From: Liolophura sinensis
Taxonomy: Eukaryota; Mollusca; Polyplacophora; Chitonida; Chitonidae
Assembly (NCBI RefSeq): GCF_032854445.1
Contig: NC_088303.1
Span: forward strand, 31,629,501-31,693,500
DNA length: 64,000 nt
Direction: 5' to 3'
Position 1 is the first letter of the stretch. The number at the start of each line of letters is the position of its first letter. A program made the position numbers and the translations under genes. Positions 24,801-36,800 of this stretch are shown one piece after another. The notes under the pieces are model-generated. The model was not told where the DNA came from. It saw nothing but the letters and a program-made list of their open reading frames with translations, and searched no databases.

Positions 24801-27800
24801 AAATTTTCCTTGTATTCCCTCTATCTTCAACTGCCCATCTAAATTAAAAAAAAAAAACCCAAAAAAACAAAACCAAAAAACCCCCCAAAAAACAATAAAA
24901 ATAGCTCCCCACCAGTTGGACAGTAGAAGTCTTGTTATGAAAAGTATGGCGCAAATGAAAAGTATGGCACAAATGAAAAAAAGGAATATGGATCAAGAGG
25001 AAATAAACATCAAAGGGAAGAAGGGAAGAGAATACAGAAGGCAACAAAAAAGGGAGAGGAAATTAACTGATCAGTTGAAAGATGGGAAAAACTATAAGTT
25101 ACAGCAAAAGAGAACTAAAGGAACAAGGGAATAAACAGTAATGCTTTTCGGTAACAACAAAAACAAGAGTATTACATGCACCTACTACAATATTACCAGT
25201 ATAATCAAAGACTAACATGCTTAATTCTACATAACTACAGCTCATGCATTTCCTTCCATTCCTTAACAGGTGAATAGACAGGAATTGTCTATATATGTCT
25301 AAAAAAAGAAACAAACTTATTATCCAAAATTATATGGAATTTTTAAGGTTTCAAATTGAACTCCAACTCTAATAAAGATGCGTTCAGTAAGCCATTAAAA
25401 GAACAAACTCAAGTGAAAACACAATCGTAATGAAACTGATTCAAGTGAAAGCAAGGTTCAGCTGGAATAAATATGTTGAAAGGATAATTGGGTTCTCAGT
25501 TTATTAGGCCTTTCAGAGCTGACAAATGTCCGCCTCACGCCCACAGAAATGCCACACCCATCACATTCAATCTCTAAATACATAATAAATAACCTACATT
25601 TCAATTTATCTGGATTTCAGGACTTACATCGAGCTCGATATATTCCCTGATGATGACAATATCAGTATATTCAAACTGCTGGCTAACCCATTACATGCCA
25701 AAGTTAATGTGAAAGGGGAAAAAATCAATCATTAATATTAGGTATTTTTGGTGAGCTTTGTAGCTGGGCATGCTTGTCTACAGTCCCATACATGTATCTG
25801 CAAATCAGTTCTCAGACCTTGCTTTGTTAGGTTTGGGGAGTTTTGGAATCAACCCAAGCATGCTATTGAGCTCAAAGAAAGGACACCAGAGCTCAAGTGG
25901 AGAATCTCTCATGACATGATTCATGCAACCTTGCTTTCACCTGTCTGAATTTTCAAGAACAAAACAAAACCACAAAAAAAAACCACATCACAGGAAATAG
26001 GTAAGGATGGAGTCAGAGTGTGCCTCCAGAGGTTGAAATGCTACGGGGGTATACATGCAGACAGTTACCTATCTAAAGCAAACTCGAGCAAGTCTTCATA
26101 GCTGACGTTATCCGAGGTCTTGTAGCAGGGGACAGGAGAAATCCTGCCAGAAGGAGAGTCCAGTTGCTTAGAGGGGTATGGAGCGTGCTCATGCGTGGGC
26201 AGTGCCACTTTCTGCACCCAAAATGGGTCATCTGTGTCATAAAACCCCAAGTCTTCCAGGTCATACCTCACGTTATTTAAACGGAACTTCCTCCGTGGGA
26301 ATGTAGAAAATCCTGAATGTCTACAGGTCCTGTCACGGTCTAGTTTCGGAGAGAGAGGGCTAGGGGACTTGGGACTGGATGGAAAAAAGACATTGTCGTC
26401 GTCGTCTTCCATTTCAAGCTCCGCCTCTTGGGTAGAGTCGAGTGGAGTGGGTGGGGCTGGGGGGAGGTCAGCGTAGGGGTCATAAATGGGCTTGAGGGGA
26501 GCAGTGAAAGGGTTGTATTTTGTCCTTGGAGAAGAGACTCCGGGAGACCTAGGAGATCTAACTGGTGGAGGCGGGGCTTTCGGGGACGGCAAAGTTATGG
26601 TGAGCGGATGCTTGCGCTCTCGAGGTTTACTGTGAATAGTGAGGGGTTTGATGGGTCTTCTAGGGGGAAGGGGAAGCTGATTGGCTGGGGACTGATCGAA
26701 GCTACTCGAGCGGCGGGGTGGCACTGGGGGTGGTGGGCTCTCAGAGGGATCGTGACTGAGGCTTCTGGTTGGCCTCCTAGGGGGTCGCAATACCTGAGCT
26801 GCACTGGGTGCTGAGCTATCTGACTGCAGCCTCCTCTTGCGCATTGGCAACAAGGGCTGTCTCTTAGGAATAGTTAGATCCATACCTGGCGCTGTCCGGC
26901 CTCCTCGGATTGGGATTGCGCCTCCTCGTAGCATCCTCAATGGGTTCGTGTCCTGTTCCTCTTCGTCTTCGTTGGTAGACGCGGCAGAGCCCTTACGCCC
27001 AGGAATCCCCTGAGGTTCCCTCAGATTTCTCGGTGGTGTCGGAGGCTCATTGGCCTCCACGGACTGATGGTCAATACTTCGCCTCATTTTGCTCTCTCTC
27101 AGACGACTCATAATCTCTCGTGGAGAGGGCTCTGAGAACTCCTCCTCAAATCCGTATGTTTTTGTCTCTCTTTTATCCGTCTTTTCAATGTCCCTTTCCG
27201 TGGAAGACGAGGAAGACAGAGAGGAGTTCTCTGCTCTGCTGGACCTCTTCAGGTCTCCTACGTTCTTGTTCAGGTCGTTGTCATCAAACTCTTCTACCTC
27301 TGCCTTGGGCGGCTTTCCCGCTGGTTTAAGGAAGCGATGGGGGTCTGCTGAGCCTGAGGAAGAGGTGGATCTGACCGTGGGCTCTACTCTCTGCACCTCT
27401 GGGCGTGGCCTTGGCGGGGGAGGCTCAGAGGGCTTCTTCAATTCCACACGTGGTCTGGGCACAGGCTTGCTAGAGTAACCTCTGCTGGTGGGTTCAGGTA
27501 TTCTACTTGCCACAGGCTCTGGTATTCTGCTGCTACTTTGCTCGGCAAGTCTACTTGGTTCTGGGATTCTACTTGTAATAACCGGTTCTGACACCTTGCT
27601 ACTGCTATGTTCTGTAACTTTACTACTAGTTTCTGACACCCTAGTATAATAAGGTTCTTTTTCCTTGATGTCATGTGATCCTGACACCTTACTCTTGTAA
27701 GGTTCCGATATCTTACTACCATAAGGTTCCAATATCTTGCTGCCATAGGGCTCTGATATCTTACTACCGTAAGGTTCCGATATCTTGCTACCATATGGTT

Positions 27801-30800
27801 CTGATATCTTGCTACCATATGGTTCTGATACTTTGCTACCATAAGGTTCTGATATCTTGCTACCATAGCGATCAGACAACGTACTGTTAAAGGGCTCAGA
27901 TACTTTACTACCATTGGACAACCTGGACACAGGTTTTGGATCAGTCTGTCCGTATTTCTTATTCTGTTGTTGCGCTTGTGACTCTCTGCTTTTGTCTTTT
28001 TCATCCTCTTTGTCTTTGTCAGCACCCCGCACCACCAAGATGTTATACGCTTCCTGAGATTCTGGTGGGAAGTCATCGCTCATTTCAGCCTTGTTCTCCA
28101 GCTCTTCTGAAAACGTTTGCTTGCGATCGCTCTTTGGGCTGGAGCGCTTTAATGAATGTTTAAGCCTGTCAATCAGTTTTGGGGACTCTGGTGACGTGTG
28201 GCCGTCAGTCTGGGGTGTGTCAGGCCATATCGGCACAGTCTGAACTGGCGGAGAGTCCGCCTTCATGTGACTGTTCGTTACTTGTGACGAAATCTCTTTG
28301 GCCATAGAAATGGCGTCATCGATCATGCGCTCATCTGAAGCAGAGAGCGGTTTGACTTTGGCCTGCTTCTTGGTTACTTCATACTTTGTATCTTTTTTGA
28401 TATCCTAGAAGCAGAAGAAGAAAACAGCTTTTATGAGGTTAAGTTTCCCAAAGTCACATAAACTGTACATGTAAAAGAACGGGTGGTTATCTTATCAATA
28501 ATCAAACTACTATTTTTACACCACTGTCAAGAAATATGACTAAGCAAGAAATGTTACTTGTTTGGATATGGCTGCTCAAAAATTTACATTTGGTTGAACA
28601 AACTAATAAATTTTCAGCCCTAATGTCCAAAAACTATTGTTTTTTTTTTTTCCTTTTTATTTTAAATCAACACCAGAACAAACTTCACAGTACAGAAAAT
28701 ATACACATCAGCTGCGTAATTTCCACGGCACACAAACCTCAACCAACAACAACTTGGTGTGATGTAACAAAGGGTATAGATATGTGTACTTGGATATCTG
28801 GGATAGACGGGGGTATGTTTCTGAACCACATTCATATGTAGGTAAACGGAGTACATGTCAAACATATGAAGTCCTCAATACTCTTAATATGTGAACTCCA
28901 GTTGATTCTTGGTATGATGACTGGTCAGACTAGAATCGTCATGCTGTTGGTAAATTTTGCAGTGAATAGAATATTATTATTAAATTAAGTTATTATTAAA
29001 GTCATTCGTAAGAGGTGCCATGAGACAACAATCTGAGGCAATAATCAAAAACCATTTCACGCAAATTAACTTATCAAACATGAAAAAATAGCTTTAGATT
29101 TGTTTTAGCTACATGTGTAGCTTTAAAATCAGTATAATTACATAGTAGTATGAAAATCCATTCATTCCACTGAAATGCTCATCTTGGCTTCGAGGAAGCT
29201 TATTAGAGTTGAATTTGTCAGCCTCAGTACAAGGTTCTGAGCTTCTATGATTTCTATTTCTGGAATCTGACATTCTGCTGTTTGTTATCAGAACAGTTAG
29301 AGCTGAAAACTCCCCCCCCCCAACTTTAAAGATATTACTAATAGGAAAATGTTGAGATTATTTGTCTGATTGGTCAATTTTCCATGTTAACTGCGGATGT
29401 TTTCATACGGGAAACATCAGTCTCCAAACACATACATGTAGAGTCTGTGTTTTAGGGATCACATAAACCACCATACAACAAACCCACCAACTGATACACA
29501 TTTACCTCCCTGTTTTCCCCCATTAATATGCTTCTAAACTCAAGTGCTATAAAACCAACATCCACATTGGAGATAAGTAAATATTTGTTTGCATTTGCGG
29601 TTTTTGTTTTAGTACAACCTTCCACAGTTAATAACCACTCTGTCAAATCTGCCGAAGCTTTCGCTTAAAGCAATCCCATCATGCAATTAAAACAGAACAT
29701 CAATACACACAGGAGTGCAGAACGGTTAGTAAGAGTGAATCAGGTGCATCCTGGGATATGGTACCTACTTACAAATATCACCATATAGCACTCTACAGGC
29801 ACGGGAAGTAAAACAGATTAAATGAAAACCGTTAGCAAATAATGAATGGATGCTGTTAAAAACAGGAAATGCATGACAATTCACATCAGGCAGTGTCAGT
29901 CACAAGTAATGAGACAGACACAGTAATGAGACACAAATAATGAGAAATAGGACATTGATGAGTATTTAAAACATTCAACAAAAACAAACAGAAAGTATGA
30001 ATGTACTGTAAAAGAACAATCGCTTAGTAACAAAAACAAAATGGCTTCAACGTTTACTAAGGGTCAAATCAAAGACAGATTAAGGGTCAAATCAATGCCA
30101 GATTAACCACCAAATCAATGACAGATTAAGGTTTAAATGCCACAATGGCAATATTTCAGCCATATTGTAGCAAGAAAGGATCAAATGAAAAGTTTGTAAA
30201 TAGTCTGTAACATACACATGCATAGTTAAATCACTCAAGTAGAACTAAAAACAAATAGGGGGCAAGTTAAGGAAGAAAATTAAAACATCTCTGAGTTCAT
30301 ACAGGGGTTGTTTTCCTTAAAACAAAAACAGGGCATTTTCACATAACAAAAAATAAATTCCAAATACAATGGCAATGCAAACCAAAGTCAATACAAGCAA
30401 ACAAAAAAAATAAAAATTAGCATCCAAGCCATTGCTTGATAGCTGTCCAAATCACAAAACCAATTTCAGAGGAAGGAAGGTGTACTTACTACCCGCGGTG
30501 GTTGGGTCGGGAGAGGGGGTGGTGTGAAGTCTCGTGTGTTGGTCGACTGACGTTCCTCTTGTAAGAATGACGACCTGCTCACTTCCATTGGCTCCGGTAA
30601 CTTCACCGTAGCCACAGGCTCCTCACGGCGAGCTGGGGTCGGCTTTGGCACAAAGCGCGGTTTGGGGGCAGGAGGCGGTGGGGGTGAGCTTGATGGGGGT
30701 ACCTCACTGGGAGTCGTTCTGGGGGTGGGGGTAGGTGGTTCATCATTCTCCTCTGTTGTTTTTGTATCTTGTTCCTTCAATGCTTTGAACACTTCATCCA

Positions 30801-33800
30801 TGAACGAAGGACCCAGATCCAGGGAACTCTAAAAGTGACGAAGCATTTTCCCATCAAAGTTAAACTTCGCGGTAAGCTGGCTACATGTTCAGTATGTTTA
30901 TTTATTTATTTATTTGATTGGTGTTTTTACCCGTACTCAAGAATATTTCATAAATTTCAGAAATAACTCAAACATATTTTTTGATTTCACTGTTGCTTAA
31001 TGCCCTACTCAAGAATCTCTCACTTACGCGATGGTGTTTTAAATGAAGACGTGAAAATACTACAATAAATACTAACAGAGAGATCTGGGAATTTGAAGTT
31101 GTCCAGGTCATCGTCAATATCCTGATACGGTGGTGTCTTCTCCCCATCCCTCAGTAGGCTATTGGTATTTATCGTTGACTGGCTCTCCAATGACTCCTTA
31201 CTCATCCTGTCAAACAATCAATCAAGCTTCCTGGTTTAGATGTCATTTGAAGGCTTCAGGAAAGTGACAAGAATAATAATTACAGGAAACATCTCTGCCC
31301 TGTGAGATATCAAACAGTTGGCGACATTTATTCACTTAGTTTATTTGACTGATGTTTTATTTATTTATTTGATTGGTGTTTTACGCCGTACTCAAGAATA
31401 TTTCACTTATATGACGGCGGCTAGCCTTATAGTGGGAGGAAACCAGGCAGCACCCGGGGGAAACTCACAACCATCCGCAGGGTGCTGACAGGCCTTCCCA
31501 CGTACGGCTGGAGAGGAAGCCAGCATGAGCTGGACTTGAACTCACAGCGACCGCATTGGTGAGAGTCTCCTGAGTCATTACGCTGCGCTAGCGCGATAAT
31601 CATCTGAGCCACAGAGGCCATGACTGATGTTTTACAGTCTACTCAAGAATATTTCACTTATACGATGGTGGCCTGCATTTTGGTGAAAGGAAATCGAGCA
31701 AAGTCTGGGGGAAACCCATGACCACAAGCAGGTTCATGGCAGACCTTCCCACATAGGATCCAGTTGACAAGTGACGATATAATTAAAGTACCTGTGCTTC
31801 TGACGTTTTAAAAAACTATGCTTTGACTTCATGCCTCGAAATCCACATACATATAGCTTAATTTACCTCAATTACTTCACTGTTGTTTAACTGCTGAAGG
31901 CAAGGCATGTTTTACTCATTTATATATATCTACATCAAGGTGGATATTTCCATGGACAAACTGAAGTGGCCAATATAAACTACCCTATAAAGAATGTCAG
32001 TTTGGTGTAGGTTTTTCTTAGGTATCTGTGGTAAGTTGCTCACCAGCTGTGTCCGATACCATTGGCGCCTATCCCTAGGGACAACTCTGACTGACTGTTC
32101 CTCACAGAGAAGTTTCGTTCCGGGCTGTCAGCATAGCGAGGTAGCGATATGGAAGACCCCCGTGTGTCATCCGCTGCCAAATAGAAATAAAAAAAAAAAT
32201 GCATTCTTAGGGTATGCTTGAAGTAGTTATCTATTTTAATTTCAGGAGAGCACTTCCCAAAAGAAATTTAAAACAGGATTTAAAAATATCAATGACAATT
32301 TCTGACAGATAATTTTAAGTTTTGAGTTGCACTTAACTGCAAAGTACAACAACTTTTAAATTATGGCCACTTCTGGTAGCAGGAACCAAATTTACTCTCC
32401 TGCCACATCTCCCCATGCAACCATGCTGATGTTTTTGTCAGACAGAAAGGTCTCCGTGGAATACTAAAACGTAATATCAGTGCATGAAAGTGGCTGCCTG
32501 TCTAACTTACGCGAGCTGGTGTTACCATGTTTGACTGGTAACTTGTCCACATTGTCTCCAATGAAGGACACATCTCCGAAGATAGCACCATCGTAGCCTA
32601 TGTGACCCGTGTGACGGAGGTCATCCATGGGTTTACCAATCATGTCCAGGCGTAGGCGACGCCCAGACTTACGAGCACTCTCTGAAAATCACAAATATGT
32701 TCCCTAAATTAACGAAATGAATTAATTAATGAGGCAGAATTTATTTCTTTGATTGTAGGGGTAACCCCACACACTTGAGAATGTTTCACTAATAAATCAT
32801 GGATGTCAGTTTTATGGGTAGAGGAAGCTGGAGCGCTTGATGTAAAATGCCAACCTTAGGCAACTTACTTTTCCCCACGTGATGTACAGATCTACACACC
32901 ATATTGGTGAAAGACAAAAGCGATCTTCAACAAATGTCTGTCTGCACAAGCAGTCACTTCTGGGTAATCAACCCCTTACAGTCACCAAAGCCTCAAAAGC
33001 CGTGAGACAGGCGGAATCTAAAAATTCCATGTGCAAGGTCAGATTTGAACTTGCACTTCACATCTAAAATGTCTACAAAATTACTCTTTTGGGGGCAAAA
33101 TTTTAGATAGACAAATTTACAACTGATGCCATAACTGAATCAACAATTCGTCAGTAAGAAGTGGTAGAGTGTTTGTTAAAGCCTAGCTATGGAAAGAACA
33201 CATTACACTTAGCCTAAACTCTAAACAAATTATTTAAACTTCTTAGTTTTAGCGATTAGACAACGATTTAGCATGCGGTACTTAAGACTAATTCAGTGGG
33301 AAATTTGTTTGAGCAGGAGGAAACCAGGCAGAGCCCGGAAACGCATGACCATCTGCAGGTTGCTGACAGACCATCGTAGAATTTTAATACATGTATACTA
33401 TGTTTATAATGCACAGAAAATGTATAAAATTAAAACCCTTTTGCACAAATCAAGCTGGTATTTCACATTAATCAAAAAATGAATCTTCACATAAGATTTA
33501 TTTGAAATCTGGGCAGTATTTGAAGCAGTTATGGCATGGAAACAATTGGCCCAACATAACGAAGAAAATTGTTAGATATGCTGAGCTAATGTCCAGATCA
33601 GGCTGGTTTTGGAACTTGTTCTGAGCTTACAAACACTGAACCTGCAACCAAAAATTTATCATGACAGGACATTATCTGGAGTAGATATTACACAAAAACC
33701 AAAACTGTGACATGCAAATTAATATCCCTTACTTCCATGGAAATGTTGGACAAAAAATTTGCTGTGCTTTGTTATGTAGAGACTGACCTCTGCGAACAAT

Positions 33801-36800
33801 AGGTTTGTGCCTCTCTATAGGGCTTGTCTTGGGCTCTACAAAAGGTACAGTATTGGTAGGATCAAAGAACCCACTCTTGCCAGTGTTCAGCACCCCCTTC
33901 CACAGTCCTGGCTCCGGCGGGTTCTCGGGGCTGAAACATGGAACCAAATGTTCACAAAGAGCAAACACTTTTCTTTATCCACTTTAAATAATCTTTGCTT
34001 AACAACTGTCCATCAATTCGTTGACATGAACACATAAATAAAGAATATAAATAAAGCACTGAAACTGTGACTTACTTCTTGTCTAGCACTATAACAACAT
34101 CGTAAGCCTTGTAGAAGAGATAATCCTTCTGCACAACAGGGCTGGGGTAGTCCTTCACTGCCTTGACCAGCATTGGCCGAATCTGAGGGAAGCAAAGTTT
34201 CAACACAATTTCAGAAGAAATCCACCACAAATTTTACTTTGCTAAAAAGTGCACTTTGATATTTCTATGTAAGCGTTTTCAAAAGTTCTTTAACTGGAAC
34301 ACCTATTACGGTTTAAACAGTCACTTTTTTGCACACGTTGTCACCATAATATGGCTGCAATACTGCTAAAGTGGTGTTAAGCCATAGTGGTGTTAAGCCA
34401 AAGTTCACTATTTCGTCCATATTTGTGTACTGGTACAATAATACAGTTGTGAGCCTGCCTTCTTCAGCACAACAGCATGTTTATTTACTAAATTATGAGC
34501 TATTCATGACCTACTACATGCAGGTCAATAGAGTGGTGCCTACCACATCGGATTGCAGTTCAATTCACATTATTCTACAAGTTGTCAACGCCTACTGCAA
34601 CAACTTTGTGGCAATTCTACAAGATGTCAACCCCTACTGCAACAGCTTCATGACAATTCTACAAGGTGTTAACCCCTACTGCAACAGCTTCATGACAATT
34701 CTACAAGGTGTCAACCCCTACTGCGACAGCTTCATGACAATTCTACAAGTTGTCAACCCCTACTGCAACAGCTTCATGGCAATTCTACAAGGTGTCAACC
34801 CCTACTGCAACAGCTTCATGACAATCCTACAAGGTGTCGACCCCTACTGCAACAGCTTCATGACAATCCTACAAGGTGTCAACCCCTACTGCAGCAGCTT
34901 CATGACAATTCTACAAGGTGTCGACCCCTACTGCAACAGCTTCATGACAATTCTACAAGATGTCAACCTCTACTGCAACAGCTTCATGACAATTCTACAA
35001 GGTGTCAACCCCTACTGCACCTACTTCATGATAATTCTACAAGGTGTCAACCTCTACTGCAGCAACTTCATGACAATTCTACAAGGTGTCAACCCCTACT
35101 GCAACAACAACTGACACCTTCACATCCATTTTTCAAGTACAAAGGCTAGAGGATGGATGGCATAAAGAATACAAGCAACGACAAATTCATTTTAGATTTC
35201 TTTCTCTAAAATCGCAACAGATATGACACTGTCTATACCAGCAGGATAAAATCGACCACGTGAGACGAGAAGTTCTGGTGTACCTGAGGCAGCCTGAGGA
35301 ACATCTGACTAAAGGTGGGTCTCTCTGAGCAGTCATGTTCCCAGCACTTCAGCATAAGATCATAATACTCCTTGGGGCACAGATCTGGCTTCTCCAGTCT
35401 CTGGCACTTTGGCTTGTCTATCGTTTCCAAAATCTGAGCAACAAATACAAAGAAATAAACACATACTTTACTGTTTTATTTGCAAGGAACTCATATTCAT
35501 GTAAATACCAAATTCAGGAGAAACAAATGTACTTATTTCACCTAAAGTTTGTAAAATGTTTCTAACTTCACAAACAAGTGGCCCTATAATGGTGAATGAA
35601 TGAATAAGAATCAACACAAGAAATACTAAACTTTGAGTGAAATACAGTAGTTATCTATTAATCTGACTGACGTTCAATGACGCACTCAAAATGTATTTCA
35701 CTTACATGTATATAACTACAGCGCAGTTTTTAAATTGCTAGGGAATTCAAAAAACAAATTGTTGATTTCATTGTTGTTTGGTTTGAACAAACGTACATGA
35801 TATCTAATACTATGTAAGAAACACCAAGGGTAAACTACGCTACAAATGAATCCGGACAGTTTCTGTAAAAAATCTTACATTTAGAATTTCTTTATGACAA
35901 CAGATTCATACAAATTACCACATAAATAGGCCTGCTCTAAATTACCTCCCTTGTTATAATACAGTGACTATGACATAAAGCCAGATAAGTTTTTGAGGCA
36001 TAAAACTATGAGACAGTGACAAATATTTTCTAGGCAACAAAATGTGAAAAAACATGAGTTTCAGGGTTGTGAAAACGTATAATGATCTTGAAGGAAGTCA
36101 CTGGTTTTCAGCATAAAGGTTTAATAAATAATATTTGACAGAGTTTACTGAAGCCGTTTATTGTACTGTATCCTGGGCTTACCTAGTGAATATCTGCCCT
36201 ATAGCTACGTCTTCAATGGGCTCATGCTGTTTTAACTCCAAAACTTGCTATTTAACCATTTTCTGAGGTCCCACAGCTTACTCATAGACAAGCCTCTGAA
36301 CGGGAGAGTGACCTCAAGGGAGGTAATTTGGTGTGGCCCTATTTCTGTGCATTCCCCTCCCCCCAGCCCGACCTTTGGGCATGTTCCTTTTCTGTCACCA
36401 GCCTTACCTGTTGCCCAGTTAACCCTGCCCAGGGCTGAAAGCCGTATGTAAACATCTCCCACAGTGTGACACCATAGGACCAAGAGTCACTTGACGAGGT
36501 AAACTTCAGGTAGGTAATAGATTCTGGGGCACACCTGAGCAAAAATAATCATCACAGCATTTCTACAGTGCTTGCAAATTCTCATTCATTAGGGACATGA
36601 AAACCATCATAATCATAATGGGGAACTCTTCATGCCTTTAGCAAAGCAGTACTGACTTTTGTATTCTTTATGTCATGTTATGTTAAAATAATGGGGAACT
36701 CTTCATGCCTTTAGCAAAGCAGTGCTGACTTTTGTATTCTTTATGTTATGTTATGTTAAAATAATGGGGAACTCTTCATGCCTTTAGCAAAGCAGTACTA

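Larger units (their letters stand above)
19486..26068 (-). other. Kinase intron 15 (between exons 15 and 16)
   Basis: This 6.6-kb intron holds an 18-bp minisatellite (19685-20100), the 83-bp satellite array (22662-24545) and short GT-rich repeats at 24690-24770. No exon-like signal was seen. Confidence 0.8.

Noticed and set aside
24775-25134. Lysine-rich 119-codon plus-strand frame
   Set aside because: It begins over a poly-A/poly-C low-complexity tract and lies within a kinase intron; the composition is explained by A-rich sequence.
27089-27478. Open frames antisense to the large kinase exon
   Set aside because: They overlap a strongly supported coding exon on the other strand. Their Ser/Gly/Arg-rich composition is the mirror of its Pro/Ser-rich codons.
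31360-31620. tRNA gene on the minus strand
   Set aside because: A and B boxes are present, but the cloverleaf is not kept and the element has a SINE body, A-rich tail and target-site duplication.
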